This document shows, in pieces, positions 1 to 8,392 of a DNA stretch of 47,789 nt (position 1 is its first letter; each line of letters opens with the position of its first letter). The DNA is from DATKXO01 sp035528995 (GTDB lineage Bacteria > Planctomycetota > Phycisphaerae > UBA1845). A program made the position numbers and the translations under genes. The notes under the pieces were generated by a model, which was not told the DNA's origin, made no database searches, and was given only the letters and a program-made list of their open reading frames with translations. The stretch spans positions 1 to 47,789 of the forward strand of contig DATKXO010000258.1 of the NCBI GenBank assembly GCA_035528995.1, written 5' to 3'.

Positions 1-1698
1 AACTGGGCCGACGGGTTGGGACTGCGCTTCAACGTCGGCTCCGATCCACCGGTGGAGGGCTACAGCAACTTCCTCTGGACGGCCTTCTGCGCCCTGATCG
101 AGCTTCTGGGCCTGGATGTGACGTTCTGGCCGTCGCTGGTCTCATTCGTCTGCGGGTCGCTGCTGCTGTACCTGTTCTTCCGCGTGTTGCGCTGGCGCTG
201 CGAGCTGGACCTCGTGCCCGCCTGTCTGGCGACTCTGGCGCTGGGCTGCTTCCCGCCGTTCTTCATCTGGTCCACCAGCGGTCTGGAGACGATGCCGTAC
301 GCCCTGCTGACGTTCCTGACGTTCGAGCGGATCGTACTGCGGCGTGACGGGCCGTCGGGAATAGGCGGCGGTGCGGCGGGACTGGGGCTGGCACTGATCC
401 GGGCCGAGGGCTTCGCCTGGTCGGTGCTGATCGGTCTGCTCGGGGCGCTGCGACAACTGCCGGCGTGGTGGGCCGCTCGACGTGCCCGCACCGGAAAATC
501 GCCAGACCGCAAAGAGCAGCGCGCCGCCGGCAAACAGAAGGGGCGAAAACGTAAGAGACCCGCGGCGGTCGCCCCGGCGGACCGCGAAGAGAGCACGCCG
601 TCCGCGGCTCAGCGACCCCTGCGGCCAATGCTGCTGTATTTTGCGATTCTGTGCGTCGGATTCGCCATCTACTTCGTCTGCCGCTACGTCTACTACGGCG
701 AACCCCTCCCGAACACCGTCTACGCCAAGGTGGGCGTGACGAGCGGCGCCATTGTGCGGGGCCTGAAATACGTCGGGGCGTACTTCCTGACATTGGTCAC
801 GCCGGTGGCGTTCGTGCCGGCGGTCGTCGTCGTCGCCCTGCGGCCGTCCGCGCGGTCGTTGGGTCTGCCGGCGGCGCTCCTGGCCGTCGCGAGCCTGGGC
901 TACAGCGTGGTCACCGGCGCGGACTTCATGACCATGTGGCGGTTTCTGGTGCCGGGGTTCGTGGTCTTCAACGCGGTGCTGCTGGGCCTGCTGCTGCACG
1001 CCCTGTGGACAAAGCGAGCGATCGGGCGAGTCGTCGCGGCCGTGCTGGGCGTGGCCGTGATCGCGATCGCCCTGCTGCCGGCCTGGGACGTCCACCTGGT
1101 GCCCCAGTCCGTCCGCGAGCGCACCCACTTCCGGGGTCGGTGGAAGTTCCGATCCGAGCGGGAGATGTGGCATCACATGAGCACCAACAGCAGGACGTGG
1201 AGCGAGTACGGCAAGACGCTCAAGGAACACACTCGACCCGGTGACAGTTGCGTGCTGGTGTTCATCGGCGCGGTCGGCTACTACTCGGAGCTGTACATCT
1301 ACGACATGGCCGGGCTGGTCATGCCCGACGTGGCCAGGCGGGAGGTCACCGGCAAGGACACCACGCCGGGGCACGACAAGCAGGTGCCGTTCCACTACTT
1401 CCTGAAGGACAACCCCACGATTCTCCAGGTTGTGCAGGAACCGCAGTCGGCCCGCGGAGTGGCCGGCTGGGCACAATGGTTGCGCCGCTGGCAAACGGCC
1501 AGGCAGACGGCCCAGCGCTACGTGGTCGACTTCATGTCCGTCGAGCTCGAGGACGGGAATCCCGAGCGGCGCTACCTGGTCGTCCTGCGGCGGATCGAGG
1601 AGGGGACCAGCCCCGCTGAGGCCTGGAACAGGCTTTCGGAACGCATCCGGGCCCTGCGACCCATGGAGGTGCCCACCGGCGGACCCGCCCCGCCTTGA
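1..1698 (+). CDS. Polytopic glycosyltransferase (GT-C / PMT-like), 5' truncated
   Basis: The reading frame is open from base 1 and stops with TGA at 1696-1698, so the true start lies outside the window; 565 codons are visible. The opening residues (NWADGLGLRFN, then PPVEGYSNFLWT) match the first extracytoplasmic loop of GT-C integral-membrane glycosyltransferases that use lipid-linked sugars, in which an EGY(S/T)NFLW motif follows the first helix. Around eight to ten hydrophobic segments follow. A strongly basic hydrophilic insert rich in Arg, Lys and Gln (about bases 475-600) separates two membrane blocks and should be cytoplasmic. The C-terminal third is soluble and carries a VGYYSELYIYDMAGL stretch often seen in this family. 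Substrate and acceptor cannot be read from the sequence. The family assignment is by motif and topology only. Confidence 0.7.
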   Translation, partial: NWADGLGLRFNVGSDPPVEGYSNFLWTAFCALIELLGLDVTFWPSLVSFVCGSLLLYLFFRVLRWRCELDLVPACLATLALGCFPPFFIWSTSGLETMPYALLTFLTFERIVLRRDGPSGIGGGAAGLGLALIRAEGFAWSVLIGLLGALRQLPAWWAARRARTGKSPDRKEQRAAGKQKGRKRKRPAAVAPADREESTPSAAQRPLRPMLLYFAILCVGFAIYFVCRYVYYGEPLPNTVYAKVGVTSGAIVRGLKYVGAYFLTLVTPVAFVPAVVVVALRPSARSLGLPAALLAVASLGYSVVTGADFMTMWRFLVPGFVVFNAVLLGLLLHALWTKRAIGRVVAAVLGVAVIAIALLPAWDVHLVPQSVRERTHFRGRWKFRSEREMWHHMSTNSRTWSEYGKTLKEHTRPGDSCVLVFIGAVGYYSELYIYDMAGLVMPDVARREVTGKDTTPGHDKQVPFHYFLKDNPTILQVVQEPQSARGVAGWAQWLRRWQTARQTAQRYVVDFMSVELEDGNPERRYLVVLRRIEEGTSPAEAWNRLSERIRALRPMEVPTGGPAPP

Positions 1699-1723
1699 CG
1701 CATTTCACGCAAACGACTACAAG
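1695..1723 (+). promoter_or_regulatory. Sigma70-like promoter for tRNA-Thr
   Basis: TTGACG (1695-1700, five of six matches to the -35 consensus) is followed by a 17-base spacer and TACAAG (1718-1723, four of six matches to the -10). Transcription would begin near 1730, about 17 bases before the mature tRNA. The -35 overlaps the stop codon of the upstream gene. Confidence 0.5.
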
Positions 1724-1746
1724 ATCAGGTCGATACAGAGGTTGTC

Positions 1747-1818
1747 GCCGACGTAGCTCAATGGCAGAGCACAGCTTTCGTAAAGCTGGGGTTGAGGGTT
1801 CGAATCCCTCCGTCGGCT
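1747..1818 (+). tRNA. tRNA-Thr (anticodon CGU)
   Basis: This is a full cloverleaf of 72 bases. The acceptor stem GCCGACG pairs with CGTCGGC, the D stem GCTC pairs with GAGC, the anticodon stem CAGCT pairs with AGCTG around the loop TTCGTAA (anticodon CGT, reading ACG), and the T stem GAGGG pairs with CCCTC around TTCGAAT. The discriminator base is T and CCA is not encoded. A T-rich run (TTTCTTTT) follows immediately. Confidence 0.96.
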
Positions 1819-1921
1819 TTCTTTTGTGCGCCCAACCAGAGATGCAGATAGGTCACGCACGTGCCCTGCGTGGCTCACCATCACTCGCCCGTGGCGCGGC
1901 GGCCAGTGGGGGCGCCGGGCG

Positions 1922-2896
1922 CTACGCGTTGGGCGAGTCGCCCCGCAAGTAGTCCCGCAGCAGAGAAACATGCGTGGTCACGCAGTCCGCCAACGCGCCG
2001 AGGTCGTAGCCGCCCTCCAACGTGCTGACCAGGCGGCCGTCGCAGTGTCGGTCGGCGATCTCCATGGCCCGGCGGGTCATCCAGTCGAAGTCCGACGTCT
2101 CCAGGCAAATAGGCGCCAACGGGTCCATCCGGTGGGCGTCGAACCCGGCCGATATGAGGAGGAACTGCGGCTGGTACTTCTCGGCCGCCGGCAGGACCTT
2201 CTCCTCGAACGCCCGGTCATAGACCTCCCCGACGTCGCCCGGCATCATGGGCAGGTTCAGCGTGTAGCCCTGGCCCTCGCCGATCCCGGTCTCCTCGGCG
2301 AACCCGGTCCCGGGATAAACCCAGTGCGGATGCCCGTGCAGGCTGCACACGAAGACCCGGGCCGTCCGCTCGAAGGTGTGCTGCGTGCCGTTGCAGTGGT
2401 GCACGTCCCAGTCGAGGACCATCACCCGCTCGAGCCCGTAGTGATTGAGCAGCCGATCGGCGGCCAGGGCGAGGTTGTTGAACAGGCAGAAGCCCAGCGA
2501 CCGGTCGCGCTCGGCGTGATGCCCGGGCGGGCGCAGGGCGCAGAAGGCGTTCCGCAGCCGCCCCTCCATGACCCCGTCCACCGCTCGCAGGATGCCACCG
2601 GCCGCCAGCAGGGCGATGTCGTAGCTCTCCGGACAGATGGCGCTGTCCGGCACGTCGATGTACGGAGCGCCGCGCCGACAGGCCTCCCGCAGGCGGTCCA
2701 CGTATGCGCCTTCGTGCAGCCGGTAGAGGGCGGCCAGGTCGACCGGCTCGGGTTCGACCCGCTCACACGTCCGCGCCAGGTCACCCTCGTCGAGCGCTTT
2801 GCGGATGGCGACCAGACGGGCCGACCGCTCCGGATGACCGGGCCCGGTGTCGTGCCGCTCGAACCGTTCGTCCATAACCAGGCCGGTTGGGGGCAT
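1922..2896 (-). CDS. Histone deacetylase family protein (class II / AcuC-like zinc amidohydrolase)
   Basis: This is a 324-residue single-domain arginase-deacetylase-fold enzyme. Bacterial members remove acetyl groups from lysine side chains, polyamines or related amides. The charge-relay His pair lies in PPGHHAERDRSLGFC (H126, H127). The zinc ligands are D164 and H166 in LDWDVHHCNGT and D253 in SAGFDAHRMDPLA, and EGGYDL near the C-terminus completes the active-site set, so the protein should be active. The open frame runs to an ATG at 2902, but the AAAGG at 2903-2907 abuts that codon and sits six bases from the next in-frame ATG at 2896, which I prefer. It is the last of three minus-strand genes, downstream of the YbaK-type deacylase. 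The physiological substrate is unknown. Confidence 0.9.
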   Translation of the reverse strand: MPPTGLVMDERFERHDTGPGHPERSARLVAIRKALDEGDLARTCERVEPEPVDLAALYRLHEGAYVDRLREACRRGAPYIDVPDSAICPESYDIALLAAGGILRAVDGVMEGRLRNAFCALRPPGHHAERDRSLGFCLFNNLALAADRLLNHYGLERVMVLDWDVHHCNGTQHTFERTARVFVCSLHGHPHWVYPGTGFAEETGIGEGQGYTLNLPMMPGDVGEVYDRAFEEKVLPAAEKYQPQFLLISAGFDAHRMDPLAPICLETSDFDWMTRRAMEIADRHCDGRLVSTLEGGYDLGALADCVTTHVSLLRDYLRGDSPNA

Positions 2897-3017
2897 CACC
2901 ATCCTTTCGAACGCCGCTCAGGATCGTGCCCATCTTTGCGGGGCACGTTCTGTCATCGTAATCTCCGGCGCTCCAACGCCGCAAACCCCATTCCGAATCC
3001 CGCAGTCCGCACTCACA

Positions 3018-3485
3018 TCAGGCTCGGCAGATGTCGGCCGGCTTGGCGTCGAGCAGGCGGACGAGGTCCTCCGTGGCCATCTCGACGAGCACACCGCGTT
3101 GTCCGCCGTTGACCGAGATGCGGTCCAGGGCCAGCAGCGATTCCTCGATAATCACCGGGAGCTTGCGTCGCATGGCAAACGGTGAAGTCCCGCCGACGTG
3201 ATAGCCGCTGACCCTCTCGGCCTCATCCCGGTCGGCCAGATCGGCGTGCTTCTCTCCGATGGCGGCCGCCATTAGACGCGGCTGGAAGCGCTGGTCGCCC
3301 GGCACGATGGCCACCCAGAAGGCCTTGCCCGACGCCTGGACGATCAGCGTTTTGCACACCGTCTCGAGCGGTCGCCCCACGGCTTCGGCCGCGGCTTCGG
3401 CGCCAAGCTCGCCGTATTCGTACTCCATGACCTCGAAATCAACGCCCTGCGCCCGGAGCCACTTGATCACGTTGGTGTCCGACAT
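3018..3485 (-). CDS. YbaK/EbsC-type aminoacyl-tRNA deacylase
   Basis: This 155-residue protein has the complete YbaK/ProX fold. Family members hydrolyse mischarged tRNAs in trans; YbaK itself clears Cys-tRNA(Pro). The conserved lysine of the active site is K45 in VCKTLIV, and the glycine-rich substrate loop is YHVGGTSPFAMRRKLP (about residues 95-110), as in YbaK (GG-SPFG). The C-terminal VNGGQRGVLVEM strand also fits. The start ATG at 3485 is the only good candidate. The gene lies 54 bases downstream of the queuosine-mannosyltransferase homolog and upstream of the deacetylase, all on the minus strand, so the three may be co-transcribed. Which mischarged tRNA it edits cannot be told from sequence. 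Confidence 0.88.
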   Translation of the reverse strand: MSDTNVIKWLRAQGVDFEVMEYEYGELGAEAAAEAVGRPLETVCKTLIVQASGKAFWVAIVPGDQRFQPRLMAAAIGEKHADLADRDEAERVSGYHVGGTSPFAMRRKLPVIIEESLLALDRISVNGGQRGVLVEMATEDLVRLLDAKPADICRA

Positions 3486-3539
3486 GACTCAACCATGCTC
3501 AACCGTTCGACCTGGTACAGACCGTGGTACCGACGGTCA

Positions 3540-4658
3540 CTATGAGCAGCCGACCTCCTCCAGCGCCCGGTCCAGGGCCGGCCCGCGGTGTTTCCAGAAG
3601 AACCGCTCGACGGCACGCAAGGAGTCCCTGCAAACACCGGACCAAAGCCCGCCTTGCGTACAACGTTGGGCCAACGCGGCCAGCCGCCTAGCCAGTTCGT
3701 CTGCATCGCCGTCGTACAGAAACGCGTCCGTCCCCGGCGTCCGGCCCGCACCCAGGATCTCCGGGTAGGCCAGCCGTCGCGGCAACAGCGGATACGCGCC
3801 GGCGGCGATGGCCTCGATAACGCTGAGGCCGAAGAACTCATGGTCGGCCGTCGAGACGATCACGTCGGCCTCGGTCAGGGCCGACTCGTACTCGGCACGG
3901 CTCGATTGATAGCCCCAACGGTCGATGGCGTCCGCGAAATCCTGCCGGGCCGACTCGAAGACGGGCGGCACCTCGCGGAATCGCTCGCCGATCACGCTGA
4001 CCCGAAACGCGATCCCGCGATCTCGCAACTTGTGGAGCGCTTCGAAGAATGCGTCCGGGTTCTTATCGTGCTCCCAGCGGGCGGCCCAGAGGATGCGCGG
4101 CGGGCCGGGCGGACGGGGCCCGCGCTGCGGCAATTCGCCGATTCCCGGCGGCTCGATCCTGGCCTTGGCCCGCACGCGCTCGACGGCCTCGATCGGCTGG
4201 CAATCGGGCATGCGTTTCAGGAAGACGGGCAGGGCGTTCAGAAACGAGTCCCGATGAAACGCCGAATTGAACCACACCCGGGTTGCGGCCAGCGCGGTGG
4301 TCAGGTTGGTGAACGCGAACTGATAGTCCCGCTCCTGCTCGTGACGCACCGGGTAGGTCAATTGATTCTCGTGAAAGTACACGACCGACGGCAGCAACTG
4401 CACCGGCAAAGGAGCCATCCCGATAAACTCCGCCAGGTTGAGCATGTCGGAGCAGAAGAGGCGATCCCACCGCTGGCCGCGTTCGACCAGGTCCGCCACG
4501 CGATCGGCCAGCGTGATGGCCGCGTGCCGCATCCGCCATTTCCACTTGTACGGCGGCAAGTCCAGCAGCGTCCATTCATGCCGGCTGTGGGCGCACCAGC
4601 CGTCCAGGAACGCCCGATGACTCCCTCCGTAGTATGGCTCCAGGGCCAGGATTCTCAT
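3540..4658 (-). CDS. tRNA-queuosine alpha-mannosyltransferase-like glycosyltransferase (DUF3524 / GTDC1 family)
   Basis: The 372-residue product begins RILALEPYYGGSHRAFLDGW and carries LPPYKWKWRMR, LFCSDMLNLAEF and YFHENQLTYPV. Together these are the signature of the DUF3524 N-terminal domain of the animal GTDC1/QTMAN enzyme, which transfers mannose from GDP-mannose to queuosine-34 of tRNA-Asp. The C-terminal half has a GT-B Rossmann domain with RILWAARWEHDKNPD (donor-binding strand) and the late HEFFGLSVIEAIAAGAYPLLP motif with the GT4-type Glu. The open frame extends to a GTG at 4664, but the ATG at 4658 preceded by a GGGGTGG stretch is the better start. Tight linkage to a tRNA-editing deacylase supports a tRNA role. 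Whether the bacterial protein modifies queuosine is inference; it could act on another acceptor. Confidence 0.8.
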   Translation of the reverse strand: MRILALEPYYGGSHRAFLDGWCAHSRHEWTLLDLPPYKWKWRMRHAAITLADRVADLVERGQRWDRLFCSDMLNLAEFIGMAPLPVQLLPSVVYFHENQLTYPVRHEQERDYQFAFTNLTTALAATRVWFNSAFHRDSFLNALPVFLKRMPDCQPIEAVERVRAKARIEPPGIGELPQRGPRPPGPPRILWAARWEHDKNPDAFFEALHKLRDRGIAFRVSVIGERFREVPPVFESARQDFADAIDRWGYQSSRAEYESALTEADVIVSTADHEFFGLSVIEAIAAGAYPLLPRRLAYPEILGAGRTPGTDAFLYDGDADELARRLAALAQRCTQGGLWSGVCRDSLRAVERFFWKHRGPALDRALEEVGCS

Positions 4659-4664
4659 GACCAC

Positions 4665-5060
4665 CCCACACAGCTCGCCGCGCGGCCATTCGCCAACGGC
4701 CGACGAGATTCGGCTGCTCCAGACAACCTAACCCGCATACGGCCCGTCGTCACGGCTACTACAAGAGCCCGCAGGATTTCGCAGACCGCTCGGATTCTGC
4801 TCGCGCAGTGCGGCGAATGATGCTCTCCCCGTCGCCACGACGCGATCCGCTCATTGCGCGCAACCCATTCCATGAAATGAGCTTACCAAGCAGAAGTCGG
4901 TGCGCCACCCTCCGGTCACCCATCTGCGAAGGCAAACCCCAATCGCACGGATCACAGCGTTCGCGGCTCCACTCCAGGAGCCGCCGGCACCGCAACCGGT
5001 GCGCTCGGGCCGCGGCTATAATCTGGCGGTAACGACAGGCCCTCAGGGTGCAATCGACCG
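4665..5060. other. Divergent intergenic region
   Basis: This 396-base spacer separates the divergently transcribed glycosyltransferase and exporter-operon genes. I see no convincing coding sequence, tRNA or strong hairpin. The only promoter-like element is a TATAAT at 5017-5022. Confidence 0.5.
5017..5022 (+). promoter_or_regulatory. Candidate -10 element for the exporter operon
   Basis: A perfect TATAAT lies 38 bases before the ATG at 5061. No good -35 hexamer is found 16-18 bases upstream (the sequence there is AACCGG), and there is no TGn extension. It is therefore a tentative promoter only. Confidence 0.3.
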
Positions 5061-5936
5061 ATGCTCTTTCGCCTCAGCGGTGCCGCGATCATCCTCTTCT
5101 GGCTGGCCAGCATGACCTGGCTGGTGTGGCAGGACGTCTGGCCGGGCCTCACCGCCGGCGACCCGCCCAGCGCGGTCCTGGACACCGATGGCGCTCAACC
5201 CATCAGCTGCCAGGTCGGGCTCTACAACCGCCACGATCAGCGCATCGGCACCGCCTGGACCACCTACAGCGGCATACGCGACGCCCGCCAGCGCGAGGAC
5301 GTCGTCTACCTCCATTACTTCGCCACGCTAGGCCGCTGCCTGGTCGAGATCGACTCGGCCTTCACCCCGGAGGGACAGCTCGACGAGTTCGACCTCTCGG
5401 TATGGGCCGACGGGATTCCGTTTCCCACCATCGTCGACCGGAACACGGGCCAGGACCAAGGCCAGGTCCATCTGCGGGGCGAGCGCTTCGCTTCGGTGTA
5501 CGGTTTCACCCTGTTCACCGGCCCGGTACGCTGGGAGACGTTCAAGATCCCCGCCAGCCAGGCCGGCCTGATCGGCGACGTCTTTCGGCCCTTCGGCGCC
5601 CTGCCCGACCTCGAGGTGGGCCAGTCGTGGCGCATGCAGGTGGTCAACCCCGTGGCCGCGGTGACGGGCTTCGGCGACCGCTTCATCACGCTGCTCGTGC
5701 GGGTCACCGGCCGGGAAACGATCACCACCGCCGACGGCCGGGACGTGGAATGCCTGATCGTCGAAGCACCCAACGTCAAGGCCTGGGTGGACGAGAACGG
5801 TCTGGTTCTCGAGCAACGGGCCGAGCTGCCCGTCGGCGGGACCATCACCGCCCGGGCGGAGGCCTTTGATCCACAGGCCCGGATCGACGCCAGAGCCGGC
5901 TTCGCACGAGCTGAGCCCTCACCCAAAACGGAGTGA
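5061..5936 (+). CDS. Membrane-anchored protein of unknown function, first gene of exporter operon
   Basis: The 291-residue product has one hydrophobic N-terminal segment (about residues 6-24, LSGAAIILFWLASMTWLVW) and then a soluble, strand-rich body with no Cys. It is probably anchored with the body outside the membrane. The segment near residues 245-275 (VKAWVDENGLVLEQRAEL) resembles the final strands of lipid- or envelope-associated beta folds of the DUF3108 kind, but the match is too weak to name. The stop codon is three bases before the ATP-binding gene, so it is almost certainly co-translated with the ABC pair and may be an accessory or substrate-contacting subunit. I do not recognise the family. 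Confidence 0.7.
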   Translation: MLFRLSGAAIILFWLASMTWLVWQDVWPGLTAGDPPSAVLDTDGAQPISCQVGLYNRHDQRIGTAWTTYSGIRDARQREDVVYLHYFATLGRCLVEIDSAFTPEGQLDEFDLSVWADGIPFPTIVDRNTGQDQGQVHLRGERFASVYGFTLFTGPVRWETFKIPASQAGLIGDVFRPFGALPDLEVGQSWRMQVVNPVAAVTGFGDRFITLLVRVTGRETITTADGRDVECLIVEAPNVKAWVDENGLVLEQRAELPVGGTITARAEAFDPQARIDARAGFARAEPSPKTE

Positions 5937-5939
5937 CCG

Positions 5940-6698
5940 ATGCCGGACCCCATCAGCGCAGCCATCCAGCTCGACTCGGTCATCAAGCGTTACGGGGACA
6001 CGCTGGCGGTGGATGGACTCACCCTGTCCATACCGCGCGGGGAGCTGTTCGCCTTCGTCGGGCCGAACGGCGCCGGCAAGACCACCACGATCAAGATGAT
6101 CGCCGGGCTGTTGCGTCCCGACGCCGGCGAGATCCACCTCTGCGGGCACGCCATGCACCGCAACGGGCAGGCGGCCAAGAGCGTCATCGCCTACGTCCCC
6201 GACCAACCCTTCCTGTACGACAAGCTCACCGGTCGGGAATTCCTGCACTTCGTGGCTCGCATGTACGGCGTCAAACCCGAGCGGCGGGACGCGGTGCTGA
6301 CGGAACTCAACACCCGTTTCCAGATGGCCGGCTTCCTGGACAAGATGACCGAGGACTACAGCCACGGGATGAAACAGAAGGTGGTGATCGCGGCCGCCCT
6401 GCTCCATGCCCCGGAGGTCCTGGTCATCGACGAGCCGATGGTGGGCCTGGACCCCAAGACCGTCCGGGAGGTGAAGGACCTGTTTACCAGCCAGGTGCGC
6501 CGCGGGGGCACGGTGTTCATGAGCACGCACACCCTCGAGGTGGCCGAGGCCATCGCCGACCGCATCGGCATCATTAACCGGGGCCAGCTCATCGCCGCAG
6601 GCACCATGTCCGAGCTGCGGGCCCTGGCCGACCGCAGCCAGAGCCTCGAAGAGATCTTCCTGGAATTGACCGAGGAGGAAGATGAACCCACCCGCTGA
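5940..6698 (+). CDS. ABC transporter ATP-binding protein (ABC-2 type exporter)
   Basis: This 252-residue ATPase energises the membrane protein encoded next. The Walker A is GPNGAGKTTT (residues 41-50), the Q-loop is YVPDQPFLYDKLTGREF, the signature is YSHGMKQK, which departs from the usual LSGGQ, Walker B is VLVIDEP, the D-loop is GLDP and the switch His lies in MSTHTLEVAE. The layout is that of single-domain ATPases of the CcmA/NatA group that pair with ABC-2 permeases. It overlaps the permease gene by 17 bases. The substrate could be a drug, a lipid, an ion or a polysaccharide; nothing in the sequence decides. Confidence 0.93.
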   Translation: MPDPISAAIQLDSVIKRYGDTLAVDGLTLSIPRGELFAFVGPNGAGKTTTIKMIAGLLRPDAGEIHLCGHAMHRNGQAAKSVIAYVPDQPFLYDKLTGREFLHFVARMYGVKPERRDAVLTELNTRFQMAGFLDKMTEDYSHGMKQKVVIAAALLHAPEVLVIDEPMVGLDPKTVREVKDLFTSQVRRGGTVFMSTHTLEVAEAIADRIGIINRGQLIAAGTMSELRALADRSQSLEEIFLELTEEEDEPTR

Positions 6699-8385
6699 GC
6701 GAGCCGCCGCGGCGCCCGGCCTGCGTCTGCTGATCGGGCTCAAGCTGTCCGTCCTGCGCAATCTCCTGCGCCAGGCTGTCGATGAAGCTCCGCTCAAGGT
6801 GGCCGTCAGCGTCGGCTTCGTCGCCCTGATCTGGCTGGGGCTCTACACGCTGTTCGTGGAGATCTTCTACTCGCTGCAGACCTCCCTGCTCGAGCGGGCC
6901 GTCGTCATGCCCGTCATGTTCAACATCTTCTTTCTGGCGTTGCTGATCCTGCTGACCCTGTCCAACGCGGTGATCGCGTATGGCTCTCTGTTCAGCGGCC
7001 GGGAGCCGGGGTTCCTGCTGGCCACCCCGGTGCCGCCGATCCATCTGGTGACCGTCAAGTACCTCGAGAGCCTGTTCTTCGCGAGCTGGGCTTTGATCCT
7101 CCTGGGTCTGCCGTTGATGCTGGCCGTGGCCAACAGTGAGGAGGAGCCCGCCAGTTTCTACCCCCTGTTTCTGGCGTTCTTCCTCTTCTTCGTGCCCATC
7201 CCCGGGGCGCTGGGGATGCTGCTGGCCTACGTGGCCGCCCGATTCGCCCCGCGCGGATCACGAGGTGTGCTGTTGGCCGTGGGCGTCCTGGTGCTGGCGG
7301 CGGCGGCCCTGTGGTCGCTCCAACTGGTGCACATCGGGGAGACCACACCGCGCTACGCCAAGGTCTTCTTCGAGAGGATGGAGTTCGTCGAGGCCGCCCT
7401 GCTGCCCAGCACTTGGGTGGCCCGCGGAATCGAGCGGGCCTTGCACAGTGACCACAGCCGCGCCCTGGGTTACCTGACCGTCACGCTGGCCAACGCCGTG
7501 TTTGCCAGTTGGCTGGCCGTCACCCTCAGCGCCCGTGGCTTCTCCCGGGCCTACGACCGGGCCACCACCGGGTCGAGCCGCACCCGCAACGCCGAGCCGG
7601 CCAACCGGTCCAATGCCGAGGGTCTGTGCGAAAGGATTTTCTTCTATCTGCCGGCTCGTTTGCGTTTTCTGGCCGCCAAGGACCTGCGGACCTTCCTTCG
7701 CGACCCGTTGCAGTGGAGCCAACTGGCCATCCTCTTCGGCCTGATGGCCCTGTACCTGCTCAACCTGCCGCGTTTCTACACCGACCTGCTGGAAACGTCC
7801 TGGGGCACGCTGGTGCCCTTCCTGAACCTGTGCGCGGTGACCCTGATCCTGGCCACCTTCACCAGCCGCTTCGTCTTCCCGCTGGTGTCACTGGAGGGTC
7901 ACCAGCTCTGGCTCATCGGCCTGCTGCCACTGCCGCGGCGGCGCATCCTGATCGCCAAGTTCGCTTACGCCTTCACGATTACGGCCATTGTCTCGGTGAC
8001 CGTGATCGTGCTGGCCGCTGTCTCGCTGCACATGCACCCCGGCTGGGCTCTGCTGAACGTGGTCGTGATCCTGGGCGTCTGCGTCGGCCTCTGCGGCCTG
8101 GCCGTCGGACTGGGCGCCCGCCTGCCCATGTTCGGACAGCTCAATCCCGGCCGGATCGCCAACGGCTTCGGCGGGACCATCAACCTGATCGCCTCGGTCA
8201 CGTTGGTAGTCGGCGTGCTGACCGGCATGGCCGTCGTAGCGGCCCACGCCAGAGGCACCGGCCCGACCCGCCCCCCCGACCCCACCAGCGTGGCCGCAGT
8301 ACTGGCCATCGCCGCCCTACCGCTGGCCGTCGGCCTGGGCGCCCTGCGCCTGGGCGGCCGGCACTTCGAGCAATTGGAAGTCTGA
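6682..8385 (+). CDS. ABC-2 type permease
   Basis: The 567-residue polytopic membrane protein has about ten to twelve hydrophobic helices grouped in two halves, separated by a hydrophilic stretch (about residues 295-335, bases 7565-7685). Its start lies inside the end of the ATPase gene, so translation is coupled. The first half carries an FSGREPGFLLATPVPP loop and the second LIGLLPLPRRRILIAKF. In this permease type these cytoplasmic coupling segments, with the pattern LxxxPxxxxxxxxxK, contact the ATPase. The length and two-half layout suit a fused permease that may work with an ATPase homodimer. The last base is eight bases from the gyrB stop on the opposite strand. Confidence 0.85.
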   Translation: MNPPAERAAAAPGLRLLIGLKLSVLRNLLRQAVDEAPLKVAVSVGFVALIWLGLYTLFVEIFYSLQTSLLERAVVMPVMFNIFFLALLILLTLSNAVIAYGSLFSGREPGFLLATPVPPIHLVTVKYLESLFFASWALILLGLPLMLAVANSEEEPASFYPLFLAFFLFFVPIPGALGMLLAYVAARFAPRGSRGVLLAVGVLVLAAAALWSLQLVHIGETTPRYAKVFFERMEFVEAALLPSTWVARGIERALHSDHSRALGYLTVTLANAVFASWLAVTLSARGFSRAYDRATTGSSRTRNAEPANRSNAEGLCERIFFYLPARLRFLAAKDLRTFLRDPLQWSQLAILFGLMALYLLNLPRFYTDLLETSWGTLVPFLNLCAVTLILATFTSRFVFPLVSLEGHQLWLIGLLPLPRRRILIAKFAYAFTITAIVSVTVIVLAAVSLHMHPGWALLNVVVILGVCVGLCGLAVGLGARLPMFGQLNPGRIANGFGGTINLIASVTLVVGVLTGMAVVAAHARGTGPTRPPDPTSVAAVLAIAALPLAVGLGALRLGGRHFEQLEV

Positions 8386-8392
8386 TTCCGGC

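Noticed and set aside
60..596. Long open frames antisense to the glycosyltransferase and to many other genes
   Set aside because: They are shadows caused by high GC. They show no motifs and overlap clear genes.
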